The position numbers and the translations under genes were made by a program. Of a stretch of 64,000 nt of DNA, positions 49,175 to 61,027 are shown in pieces. The notes beneath the pieces were generated by a model. That model made no database searches. It was not told where the DNA came from and saw only the letters and a list, made by a program, of their open reading frames with translations. Position 1 is the first letter of the stretch; the number at the start of each line of letters is the position of its first letter. The stretch is from Phyto melanocephala (taxonomy: Eukaryota; Arthropoda; Insecta; Diptera; Rhinophoridae): assembly GCA_941918925.1 (NCBI GenBank), contig OW799234.1, forward strand, positions 7,283,001 through 7,347,000. Direction: 5' to 3'.

Positions 49175-49920
49175 AACAAGTAACAGTGCTATATTCGGCC
49201 GTGCCGAATCTTATATACCCTTCACAAAGTGTAGTCATGCAATAACAATTGTTTGTATCACCATTCATCTCATATAGAATACGTGCATACGTACACGTTA
49301 GAATAAATGTGGCATCGAATCCCAGCTGAGCCAAAAAAATTGTATATTATTTTATTTAATATATTATTTATATTTTATTATTTTTTTTTATATTTTTTTT
49401 AAATTTTTTTACAAAATTTTTTTAGAAAAATTTTTAAAAAATTTTTTTAAATTTTTTTTTAAATTTTTTTTAAATTTTTTTTTTGTAGTTTTTTTTATTA
49501 TTTTTTTCTTATTTTTAATATTTTTTTTTTTGTAATTTTTTTTGTTTGGTATGTTTTTTACATGTATGTATGTATGTATGTTGTTGTTGTAATTGTGAAA
49601 AAAAACGATGTGGTCGTGGTTTTTTGCTCATATCTCAGAAAGTTATGGGGCGATTGTGCTGAATTTCAATAGCGATTCATTCCTGGATATTTCCAAGAGA
49701 TTGATACCATATACAGATCTGAGGAACATATAGTTGCTTCTAAAAGTTGATTTCAACCAACACACGGGCAGACGGACAGACGGTCAGTGCTTAATCGACT
49801 CCTCTATTCATAAGCTTTCAGAAAATATATACTTTATGGGGTCGGAAATGAACATTGTAGAAATTACAAACGGAATGACAAAGCTATATATACCCTTGTG
49901 CACCACAGGTGAAGGGTATA
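49175..49920 (+). repeat. Dispersed repeat DR, form 1, copy G
   Basis: From aacaagtaacagtgctatat to caccacaggtgaagggtata. Form 1 module order, with poly(T) at about 49334-49545. It lies between the two copies of the duplicated 0.5-kb segment. Confidence 0.85.
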
Positions 49921-50430
49921 AAAAGGGCAAGTATGTTATAGGAAATTTAAATAAGAGCAAAGAGTTCAGCAAAGAGTTAAGAAAAAAACTCAAAACGTCA
50001 AAGTTTTATGCATTTTATCGATAAAAAAGCGCAAAAGTTTTAGCTTTAAATTGACATTTCAAGCTTAAAACGATACAGTACTGCGAATCATCGAATAAAC
50101 CCAAAATTAACTGTTTTGAAGAGAGAGCGTTCTGCAAGGTCTGCACCAAGGCGAATTCATACAGGTGAAATTATCAGCCCAGCTGATGAGGAAACTTTTT
50201 TTTTTCGCCTTGATTTCATTTATTAACGCAGGGATAGGAAATGTGATTTTGGTTTCGGTATTAAACAATTAACTTGATTGTACTTTTTTGATAATAAATG
50301 TGGTTAATTTATGTATATTTGTTGCTTTTGCCTTTTTTACCGCCAGAAAAAATTTGTAGCTACGCCAATGCTAACCACATACCGTCGTTCGTAAATTATT
50401 GTGTTCTATAAGACATAAAGCCTATACATA
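49921..50430 (+). repeat. Duplicated 0.5-kb segment, second copy
   Basis: Second copy of 48662-49174, including the 66-bp CAAGGC element at 50147-50212. Its right end continues into an inverted repeat (50381-50483). Confidence 0.9.
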
Positions 50431-50483
50431 TAAAGACATATAAAGCCTATACATATAGAACACAACAATTTACGAACGACGGT
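50381..50483. repeat. 30-bp inverted repeat with short spacer
   Basis: accgtcgttcgtaaattatt plus gtgttctata at 50381-50410 is mirrored at 50454-50483 with one mismatch. The spacer carries two direct copies of agacata-taaagcctatac. Confidence 0.85.
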
Positions 50484-52180
50484 ATGACGCTTTATTGGTA
50501 CAAAATTCGACATTTTCGAAGCAAAAAAAGAACTTTGTTGTTTACACTTTAATGTTTAATAACTAAATAAGAATAAATAACGGATATATTCCTTGGAAAT
50601 GTCCCTTCAAAATTAGTTATTAAAGACAGAAATCCCATTCTAATGATACGCCATTTTTCGTGAATTGCTCATTAGTAAGTTATACACCTAATAAAGCTTT
50701 TGTTTGGAGTAGTGCCATTTTTTAGGTTATATTTAAACAATTTTAAAAAATACTCGTACCTTTCTGGAGACATTTTTGCTTACAAGTGCATGTAAAATTA
50801 TTTTTTGTTGTTATTATTATTTTAAGATAAGTTGAATTATCTTTTAATATTAAAATTGATTTTTTTGTGTCATATGAATATAATTACACACGGTAAAAAC
50901 TTGTTTTTAATAATTAAAAACAAAAATTCAAACCTCCCTCTGTTTTATATTGTACATTCTTGTTTTTTTTCTTAACAATTGTTGTTAAACTTAAAAATGT
51001 TTTATATCAATCTATCAATGCTAAAAGTCACGATGGTGTTACGAGTACTTAATTGCACAGTGCTTTGAATAAGCGAAAATTATTATAAAATATAAGATAT
51101 TTTAACGTTCTGACCATCGTTATTTGTGAATACATATGAAGCAAATATTGCGATTGTGTTATTTATTAAGCTTGAGATCAGTTTTTTCTAAAAATAATTT
51201 TATTTTATTTCGATATTTTGTTAATTGTTTTAATTGTATAAACTTTCCTTGAAGAAGCTACATACCTAATGTGGTAGCGAAATAAAAAATAATAAAAAAG
51301 AGATTTAAAAACATTTGCATAATAAGTAAAACCAAGTTTTAGAAAAAAAAAAACTTTTGGAAAAAAACTTGTTCAACGAAAAAAAACCTTTAAGCAGACA
51401 GAAACTTCCAAACCAGCTGTCACAAAAAACAGTTTGATAAATTGAAAGTTCTCCGTCCCCTCACAAAAAAAAACACGCTTTAATAAGGAATATTTAGGAA
51501 AGAAAATTAGGAAAAGAGTTATTGAAAAAAAACGCATAATAGCCCGCCTATTTATTTTATGTATATCTATCTATGGTGGTGTAGGGTATACAACTATTAC
51601 AAAATTAATTTGGGTTTACAATTTTTTCAATTGAATTGTTATGCGAGACACACAAGAAAACAAAAGAAACATTAATTTTAATTGGCAATTGAGTTATATA
51701 TTAAAATAAATCATGTTATAATATTTGATTGAATCAACTTTTATAATTTATATATTTATTTTCAATTAAAAGTTGTTAATAGATGCAATTTTAATAATAA
51801 TAATAATAGTGACTTTTTTAAGAGTCTTAGCTTGTTTACATATACGAGTATTTCATGAATTGAGCAAAGTTCGCATAATAAAATCATGGAATTAGGCATA
51901 ATATTTTATTTTAGAATTTGTGTCATTATTTTAAGTGTTGTTTCATATGATTGATCCGTTTTATTTTTACAAAGACAAAGTTGTAACCTTGACAACTTTA
52001 CACTCAATTTAGGTTGAGACCATTTTTATGCAACTCTGTTAGTATGCCAGAATTTCAAATGTACAAAAGATTACGGTACTTATTACGTAAAACTAGGTAA
52101 ATTTCAAGGATTAAAAACAATTTTAACTTTTATTTTCCTTAATTTATAAAAAAAAGGTGGGTTCAGTAACACCCAATGTA
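50484..52180. other. AT-rich intergenic DNA
   Basis: No gene or repeat recognised. Confidence 0.55.
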
Positions 52181-52211
52181 GATTAAAGATTAATGTAGAT
52201 TAAAGATTAAA

Positions 52212-52326
52212 GGCCGTATTCATAAAAAATATTTTAGGTTTATTGAAGGCTTATTTGACAAATTTCTCTACAACATCTGTCAAATAAGCCTTTAATAAAC
52301 CTAAAATATTTTTTATGAATACGGCC
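52212..52326. mobile_element. Palindromic MITE, 49-bp arms
   Basis: Arms 52212-52260 and 52278-52326 are complementary at 48 of 49 positions, beginning GGCCGTATTCATAAAAAATA, with a 17-bp loop. Just left of it is a short direct duplication (tgtagattaaagattaa twice). Probably a non-autonomous DNA transposon; a transcript would form a long hairpin. Confidence 0.85.
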
Positions 52327-52329
52327 CAA

Positions 52330-53890
52330 AGTTTATTAAAAAAAAAATAATTTTAAAAAATATATACATATCTTTGTATATATTATTTTTAATTTAACTT
52401 TATAAATAAATTTTCCACTCACCTTTTTATAAAATTTTTAGTTGTTATTTTATTCCTAAATTTGTTAGAAATCAATAAAAAATATTTTTTATATCAAAAT
52501 AATTTTATGATTTTTTTTAAAGTTTTTTTTTTTTAAATAATGTGCCTTTTTTAAACAAAAAAAAAACTATTATTTTTAAATTTGCACGTTTTATCTATAT
52601 ACGAACACTTATAAAAACTAGTATTTCTTTTTTATTTAATTAATTCAATTTGTTTTGTTTATTCTCTTTTGTTTATTTTTTTTTATTTTTTTGCAAAACA
52701 CTAATTTATACGTTCTTCACTTAATTAATTTGTTTTATTTATTTCTTAAGTTGTTAATATATTTAGTTTTTAAAATACCGCTTATGAGCCCAAGCTTCGT
52801 GGAGCTCCTTAGGCACAGAACTGATCACTTTACTCTATCGTACAATGAGTTTTAAAAGAACCAAGAAATATTCATACAATTGTTAAAAGGGTTGCGGTTT
52901 TTGTTATTATTGTTGTTGCTGATTTAAACAATTAAAACACACACAAAATATATATAAATACATTAATAAATAATAAAAAAAAAACAAATAAAAAATCACA
53001 CACATAAAATATTCTTGTTTAAGTTACAACTTTAGAACATTCGTTGCGAATGTTTGTCTCATACTTGTTCGTTTCAAACTTAAGCTTAATGTGATAATTT
53101 AGCAATAGTGTGTAATTGGACATGGCTTAATTTTTTTTGTTAAATAAATTATCAGTATTCATTAGTACATATAATTCATTTTTTTTTCTTTGAAAAAGAG
53201 AAAGGATTTCGTTTATAATTAGAAATGTGCAGTGGTTAAAAAGTATATTCTAACTAAAAATTTAATAAAATGTTGGTTTGACTGTAGCGACATTAAAATA
53301 ATACAAGGTAAAATATTATTTAAATAATACAAAACTTTTAAGCATTGACATTGCTAAAACATTATTTAAATGTATTGCTGTAACATGTGTTAAGGTTAAA
53401 ACATTTTTTAAAAATGTTTTTTACAGTAATGCATTTTATTGAGATTTTTACAAAAAATATATATAAAATATGGCCTCCTTTTAATCCTTTAAAAATTATT
53501 TTTTTTTGTGTTTAATATTTTAACATTTGAAAAAGTCTCTTGTCTTTTATTTTACTTATCTGCCATTGTTTAAATGATTATGCATAATTATAAGCAAAAC
53601 ATATTATACTCATAAAATGACAGCTAATGCTAAGAATACCACCTTTTCAAAATTTTTAGCTTTTCTTTTAACTTTACTTTTTAATTAAACAATCATAATA
53701 TCACAGTGCTATTTTATATATCCTTTTTATAAATATTAATAAAACAGTGTTTGCAACAAAATTTTTATATATATTTTTTTTTATTATTGGGTGTATAACT
53801 AAAAATGCAAGATTCACTATAGATGACTATAGATGATTTATAGTGTTCGACAACGTAGAATTTTGTGCCATTTACTTTTTAAATTTTCAT
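52330..53890. other. AT-rich intergenic DNA with a GC-richer islet
   Basis: The 75-bp islet at about 52780-52855 (gcccaagcttcgtggagctc, ggcacagaactgatcacttt) stands out from the AT-rich surroundings. It is not recognised as an RNA gene or coding exon. Confidence 0.4.
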
Positions 53891-53899
53891 TGAAGTTTA

Positions 53900-54380
53900 T
53901 GGTATATGTGTTCCATCGTTTTCAATGAGCGAAGAAGTTTTAATTTAGACACGGAGAAAAGTAAAAGCAGTAAAATTAAGAATTAGGGACATTACACCAT
54001 GAACAAATTTATAGATGTTTGCGAGCAGAAGGATTCATGCAAAAGCTGGAAAATGGGGTTCCATACGAATTGAAGCCAAGAGACCTATAAAGGCCATTTT
54101 GCATATCTAAAATGCTGCTTGAGCGCTATAAAAGGTAAACAATTTTGCACCGAATTAAAAAAATCTATTACAATAACCAGGAGCTTAAATGATCGTATAA
54201 GCTGCCAAAATCTGGTGAGATCATTACAGGGAACCTGTTTCGAATGCAACTGATTTGTTTGAAGTGATTCAAAATTTGTTTGAATCGTTCTTGGCCCTAG
54301 AAAATGAGTATGTTGCCAGAAATATGGTCAAAGATCATAGCTAACAATGGCCAACTTTGAATAAATTTATATTGTGCAAG
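53900..54380 (+). mobile_element. Mariner relic, mauritiana/Mos-like type
   Basis: Plus strand, about 54030-54220: MQKLENGVPYELKPRDL, then RPFCISKMLLERYKR and a decayed HRI---KIYY-N stretch, followed by GEIITGN and RMQLI. The VPYELKPRD and LLERYKR motifs mark a different mariner subfamily from the WGTENPH/NWPPRS relics elsewhere in the window. Frameshifts throughout. Confidence 0.75.
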
Positions 54381-54784
54381 TGTTTTAAAATTAAAGCTAA
54401 ATATTTAAAAAATCCTAACAATAACTACACAGTTGATTTGAATAAATAAAATTCACTTAACATTTTTATTTGTATGTATGTGTATGTATATATGTATATT
54501 TTAGAAAATATTTGTTAAACTAGTAAGTTTCCTCAATTTAATAATATACAGAATGCCCATTCAAGGGAAATACTGCAGACGGAGTAAATAATCATTTAAA
54601 AAAATCCAAATGGCAACATTGTCTAAATAAAGAATCAAAAAAAAAAACAAAACAGAATGGAAAAAAAGAACAAAAATAGTTAACGGCTTAACATTATTAT
54701 ATGTATACATATGTAAAATGTTTTTTAATCCTGATGAATCTTGCGCTCACTTTTTGATATTTATGGTCAGCATACCCTGATATA

Positions 54785-54935
54785 AATTATCATGGATAGA
54801 TTGACGCTACCAAATTATCCAAATTTACTTTGAAAATCAGCCATCGATTCGACCGATGTTTTATCGCCAAATTTTTCAAGGATGACGCTTATATTTGGCT
54901 TAACCAAGAAAAATACCAAGAACACTGAATGACTT
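54785..54935 (+). mobile_element. Mariner relic, internally deleted
   Basis: An N-terminal piece (IMDRLTLPN) lies within about 80 bp of a catalytic-region piece (FF-DDAYIWLNQEKYQEH, compare F-DEAHFWLNG). Short and decayed. Confidence 0.5.
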
Positions 54936-56464
54936 TACATTATTCATGGGAAGTGAAAAGTTTAACTATATAAATTTGTTCGTGAACAGCCCAATACTAA
55001 AACTTTCAATTGAAGTAAGTATATGGTGTAATTTTAATTTCATAATATAACAATAAAAACTATAGCTAAACCATTGTCAAGATTTTAATATGCTTTACAA
55101 CTTTGCTGACAAAATGCTTAAATATATATTTAATTTTATTTTTAAGTTTTTTCCAATACACTTTTAATTTAATTTATTTAAACATTCTAAAGATGTTAAG
55201 GTCATTGTCATATATCATCACATAATATAATCTTAATGTCACACGTATGTAGTTATGTACATATTAAGCAATGATTAAAATCATTATTTAACGACAATAA
55301 TATCATCTTTTAATAACATTTATTTTAATTTCTTTGCATATGATTTAGACCGATTAATTGTTTTTAATAAACATACATTTTAAATGCACTTTAATATTGT
55401 TATAAAAATTTCAAAAGATAATCTTAAGCGAAACTTATTTCATGTTGTTTAATTACTAACAGTGATAATTAGTGTATAATCATTGCAAACCAGGCAGATT
55501 ATTAATTTTAAAAAATTTAATAAATTCGTAACTTTCATTTTAATTAAGTAAATTTTAACTTTTTAAAAAAATTAATTTTTAAAATTTTTTTAATAGATTT
55601 CTTTTGTTTGGTGATGTTTTATTATTATTATTTTTTTTTTTTTGTTTTACTATAAACAATTCAAAAAATTAAATAAACATTTTTTGAGTTTAAAGATTAA
55701 TAAATAAAACGAGTTTTGGATCATTGACTTTCTTTAGAAATAAATATTTAACGGAATATTAATCAACGTCATATTTTTCTGTATTTTTTTTTTTCAATTA
55801 GCGGTTTTAAGGGGATTTTAATTAGGCGGAAATCATGACGCTATTAAGTGTGACATAGACATTTATTTTGTTATTATTTAATATTTTATTTATAACATAT
55901 AAACAAAAATTCCCTAATTTCAAATTCACTTATTATTTATTCCCTTGTAATAGGATTTTTTAAAAACTTATCCTATATATTAAGAGACCAGTCGGTTTTT
56001 TGAAAAACTAAATGACATGATTTTATTGTTGAAATTACTTGGCATTACATTTTTTCTAAATTTGGTATCACTAATGATTAACATCCTTTCAAATTACTTG
56101 GAATTAGCTTTGAGTGTATAAAATTTAATATTTTTATAAAAAGACCTAAGAGGTTGTATAAAATCATTTTATTATAAATAAAATGGCTTCATAATAACGG
56201 CCTTTTACAGCTAACTAGCATTCTAAACCGATTTTAAAAAAGCTATATAATATCTTTAGAAATTTTTTGCAGAAATCGCTTAACAATTTTTTTAAGGAAA
56301 CATCTTTAATTATAAAAAAATTTCATTTGCATTATAAATAGTATATGACAGTTATTTTTAGCAAAAAAAAAAATTGTTAATTTTACATACTTATAAAGCA
56401 AACTTGGTATCCCTTTTAAAGGGACAACTATTTACGTTATCTAAAGGGATGTTATGTGCAAGCT
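54936..56464. other. AT-rich intergenic DNA
   Basis: Nothing recognised. Confidence 0.55.
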
Positions 56465-56518
56465 GTATATATCAGGGACCGTAATAATTATTCCTTTTTT
56501 CATAAAAGTCAGATGATA

Positions 56519-56905
56519 ACAGTTATTTTTTGATTTTTATTTTTTTGAGCAAAAATAAAAGTTTTTTTTGATTTTTATTTTTTTCGAGCAAAAATAAAAG
56601 TTATTTTTTGATTTTTATTTTTTCGAGCAAAAATAAAAGTTATTTTTTGATTTTTATTTTTTCGAGCAAAAATAAAAGTTATTTTTTGATTATTATTTTT
56701 TCGAGCAAAAATAAAAGTTATTTTTTGATTTTTATTTTTTTGAGCAAAAATAAAAGTAATTTTTTGATTTTTATTTTTTCGAGCAAAAATAAAAGTTATT
56801 TTTTGATTTTTATTTTTTCGAGCAAAAATAAGTTATTTTTTGATTTTTATTTTTTCGAGCAAAAATAAAAGTTATTTTTTGATTTTTATTTCTTTGAGCA
56901 ACAAA
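56519..56905 (+). repeat. 39-bp minisatellite, left arm, 10 units
   Basis: The gagc landmark occurs at 56547, 56586, 56625, 56664, 56703, 56742, 56781, 56820, 56857 and 56896. The period is 39 with one 37-bp step. The unit is ttttttgatttttatttttt followed by cgagcaaaaataaaagtta. Confidence 0.95.
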
Positions 56906-57423
56906 AAAAATATTTTCTAACGAAATGTACGTATTACAATAATTAAGTTAATATTAAATATTTATTTTAATGTGCATAAAAATTCCCATGATGATCACAT
57001 TTTTTGTGATTTCTCACATTTTTGTATACTATGTATTCTATATCAATGGTGGGCGCTGGTTTACCTGAGTTACGAAGTCGTTCAGGTATTTAGGTATAAG
57101 GTTCAGGTATTGCTAAAAAGTTTTTAAAACAATCTGAAAAATAACACACATATAAAAATTAAAATCACATTATAATTAATAATTAAAGACAATAGTTGAT
57201 AACAAAGTTTGAAAAAGAAATAGTTGATAATTTGTAAATACTAAGCAAAACGAATTGATAAAAATGAGAGGAGTTATTAGGAGCTTTTAGAGTAGTGAGT
57301 AAGGTTATTAAACAATCACTGACAATAGATATGAGAAATCACAAATTCTAGTACAGTGTTATTATTATTTCTTTCATTATGAAAAACTCGTCTTTACCGT
57401 TACATTTAAATAATATTTAATAT

Positions 57424-57835
57424 CGAAAAAATAAAAATAAAAAAAATAACTTTTATTTTTGCTCGAAAAAATAAAAATCAAAAAGTAACTTTTATTTTTG
57501 CTCGAAAAAATAAAAATCAAAAAAATAACTTTTATTTTTGCTCGAAAAAATAAAAATCAAAAAGTAACTTTTATTTTTGCTAAAAAAAATAAAAATCAAA
57601 AAATAACTTTTATTTTTGCTCGAAAAAATAAAAATCAAAAAATAACTTTTATTTCTGCTCGAAAAAATAAAAATCAAAAAATAACTTTTATTTTTGCTCG
57701 AAAAAATAAAAATCAAAAAATAACTTTTATTTTTGCTAAAAAAAATAAAAATCAAAAAATAACTTTTATTTTTGCTCGAAAAAATAAAAATCAAAAAATA
57801 ACTTTTATTTCTGCTCGAAAAAATAAAAATCAAAA
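57424..57835 (-). repeat. 39-bp minisatellite, right arm, 10 units, inverted
   Basis: The complementary landmark gctc (gcta in two units) occurs at 57461, 57500, 57540, 57579, 57618, 57657, 57696, 57735, 57774 and 57813. Same unit as the left arm on the opposite strand. gcta units (57579, 57735) and tttctgctc units (57657, 57813) each recur 156 bp apart, suggesting duplication of a four-unit block. Confidence 0.95.
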
Positions 57836-57980
57836 TTTTAAAAAGCAACATATTTTATGATAGACTAATGCATAAGGATCAATATGGTATACTTGAATCC
57901 GTTTCACGACATTTACTTCTAAATGCTTTTTTTGCTTTAAAATTCCAAAATAACTGTTATTTTCGGTCCCTGGTATATAT

Positions 57981-60019
57981 ACAGTACTTAGAAGTATATA
58001 ATATTTAGTTCTTAGCTAAAAATTTATTTTTTTTATTGTAAGGATAATTATATACTAAGTTTACAATTGTATCTTGTTTGGTTTTAATTATAACAGGTAT
58101 AATAAATAACTAATAGTTTTGGTTAAAAATACATATGTATGTTTATAGCCTCTTACGCTCAACTTATAATTTTTTTTTTATGAGACGAATTCCCATTCAT
58201 GATTTAAAAAAATTGGCAGCACTCTTCTTGTACAATATGGCAATGTCCTTTTCACCATATACACAAAAGTCACACTTATGAACGGGATAAATGTCATAAT
58301 ATAAATAATCTAACGGGAGTTTGTTTTACTCGAAAAGTTAATATGTATTTCCTTTTATAACTTTCACCAAATATGGCAGCATTGTATGCTTGTTTGTTTT
58401 TTTTTGTGCATAGAACCGGAAGTTTGTTGTTGTTTGCATTAGAATTTCTTATTAAGCGTTATTTTTTATGTTTTTTTTTTTCATGTGACTTAAGTAAAAG
58501 TTTATAATCTAATTATTTTCTTTACTAATCAATAATAAATCCTAAGTGATCTTGATGTTTTAAACACCTGTTACAAATCGTGCTTTATAAAACTAACTAC
58601 TAGGGGCGTAGTGTAAGGTTTATTTGTTGATTCGCTTAAAGAAAAAGCTAAACATTTGCGAAATGTTAAAATAAACACTTGGAAATAAACTGACGTCACA
58701 TGCAAATTGTTTATGATAAAACAAGTTTTAATTTTTTTATTTTTATGAAAACAAAAACCCACTAGATAGTCTGGTATTTTTTATATTGTTAACCACAGCG
58801 TTATATGGTTCAGTCTATAAAGATAATTATTAAGCTATAATTTGTTGTTCTATGTTTTGTTCTTTTTCAAACTGGTTTTAAAGAATACAAGCAACAGTTT
58901 GAGATAAAAAAAAAATAGGAAAAAAATTTTAAAACTTTACGCGAAATATGTGCTTTAAAAATGTTTTGTTTTACAATTTTTTTAAATTAAAAATATGTGC
59001 TACATGTATATCAACATATAAAAAATCTTCTTTGTCAAGAAAAAGAACAATATCTTAATTATTTTTCTTTGTTTTGTTAAAAATAACATTGCAAATGTAT
59101 TAAGAAAGTTCCATAAGCTGTAAGGTAAAAATAAAAACTTTTACCAAAAATAAAAAAAGAGACAGGTATTAGACTTACAAGACAAAGAAATTATCTTTAA
59201 CAATAAAAATATTTTTAAATGTTATATATTTTACGGCTTTATTTCTTTTTATTACAAAAGCCAAACAAACCTTCAAACATGTTGCACATACATATGTATG
59301 AATGCAATTATTTTAATACACATTACTTATACGCCTGTGTTTGCATTTTACTAGTGTAGCCAGATGGCTAAAAAAGACAAACTTAGGAATTCTAGATTAC
59401 TTACCTTTTTTTTGAAATGTGTCTTGTAAATAAAAAAAGCCCGGATTAAATTTTTGAAAAAATATTTTATTTTTCATAGATATCTTAGTGTTTTCAATAG
59501 AAATTTATTATCATTTTTTTTATACATACATACATATGTATGTATAAAGCTATTTTTTGTCTGCAATTATTAATAAATCTCTTAACATATTATTAATATT
59601 TAAAATAATTTAAGCTAAACTACACTGAACCACACTGAACATTTTTTTAAAAGAAACATACTTTTTTTTTTGAATAATTAACAATATATCTTTTTGTTAT
59701 ATGTTATTTTAAAGTAAATTATTTTTTTAATATTTCTTTAACTATAATAAATTATTTACACGTTTTAGAGTTACATATATTAAAAAGTAGTAAACAAAAT
59801 TAAATAAATAATAAAGGTTTTTTAAGAATTCATTACAACTATTCGATAGCTTAAATATATTTTTGTAAAAAAAATTTTTAAAATAAAATCTTAACTTAAT
59901 TTTAATTTGTTTTGATTTTTTGTAATAAAAATATTTATTAATGCATATTTTTTGTATTTAATTTTGGTTTGAAACAAGTTATATAATTATTAATATTATC
60001 AAAGTTTTATACATATTTA

Positions 60020-60057
<38 letters not shown>

Positions 60058-61027
60058 TAAATAAATATTTATTATGTAATTTGTTCATTAACTTTTTGAA
60101 TATGCTTTTTGTATACATATAAATTTAATATTTTCTTCTAACATTAAGAAAACTTTGTTAAAAAAAAGAAAACAATTCTTGTTCCAAAAAAATAATTGCC
60201 TTTTTTTAATAATTGTCCAAACTTTAAAAATGTTGTTCAAGCACTGCTTGGAATTTTATAATTTATTTTATATTCACCACAAAGCTTTCAGTGAAAATCT
60301 ATCACTTGCAAAGATTTCAATAGTTTTATTGTAAAATCCGTAAACTTTTAGTTTGTCAAAAACTATAAGGTTTTAATCCGAAAAGCTTTATTTTTATTAA
60401 CCAATTAAAGGTATTTAATTAAATTAAGTTTATTTATGTTAACTTCAAGCATTTATTTCGCTAATTTAAGCTTTGTAAAAATTATGAATAATGCATGTAT
60501 TAAAACTTTGAGTTTTTAGTTTAAAGCAGTTTTTTTTAATAAAGTTTTAATCATTTTTAAAGCTTTTGAAGAGTTATTGAAATTTTGTAAAACTGTTTTA
60601 ATTTTCAACTGTTAAATTTTTCAGTTTAAAACAGTTTTTGTTATAAGCTTTTTCTTCGGTTAAAATAAACAAAGATATTTAAGAAATTTATAAATTGCTG
60701 ATTTCTTTGCAGTTCTTAACTGTTTAGGACTGTCTAGTAGCTTCCGACCTTATTTAATGTTTTAGTAGAACACTTGAATTTTTTTCATGTTTTCTTTTCC
60801 TACTTCAAAAATAGCAAACCATATCACCCCCTTAATATATTTTACAATTTATACAGGTTTAAAAAACAAAATCTTCCACAAAAAATAAATTGTTTTTTTT
60901 TAACTTTCCGTAAATGAAGAAGTTGTAACATAATTTTTTGGTTACGTAAAACATAAATCATAAAGCTTTGAAGTTGTTCTTAAACCTAGTAATACTTCAA
61001 TTCTGAAAATCTCCATTTATTTACGTT
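57981..61027. other. AT-rich region downstream of the PP2C gene
   Basis: Includes the presumed 3' UTR of the phosphatase gene near 61027, an uninterrupted 35-T run at 60022-60056, and (CATA)n/(TATG)n pieces at about 59525. No gene recognised. Confidence 0.5.

Larger units (their letters stand above)
56473..57972. mobile_element. hAT-like foldback element with minisatellite arms
   Basis: A 1500-bp element starting CAGGGACCGTAATAATTATT and ending ttattttcGGTCCCTG, with a perfect 8-bp target duplication GTATATAT at 56465-56472 and 57973-57980. Each arm is a 10-unit array of the same 39-bp repeat, in inverted orientation, around a unique spacer of about 510 bp. The 13-residue periodic frames in the arms arise because 39 is divisible by three; they are not proteins. 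No transposase. Confidence 0.92.

Noticed and set aside
34545..54620. Recurrent TGGCAACA motif (34549, 40128, 44895, 54611)
   Set aside because: Considered as a promoter motif, but positions are unrelated to genes and the flanks do not align.
56519..57835. CRISPR-like arrays with regular 39-bp spacing
   Set aside because: There are no unique spacers; the whole 39-bp unit is repeated. The arrays are the arms of a transposable element in an animal genome.
56608..57860. Proteins with 13-residue repeats in the minisatellite
   Set aside because: Open frames occur on both strands only because the 39-bp unit is a multiple of three and lacks stops; no start context or codon bias.
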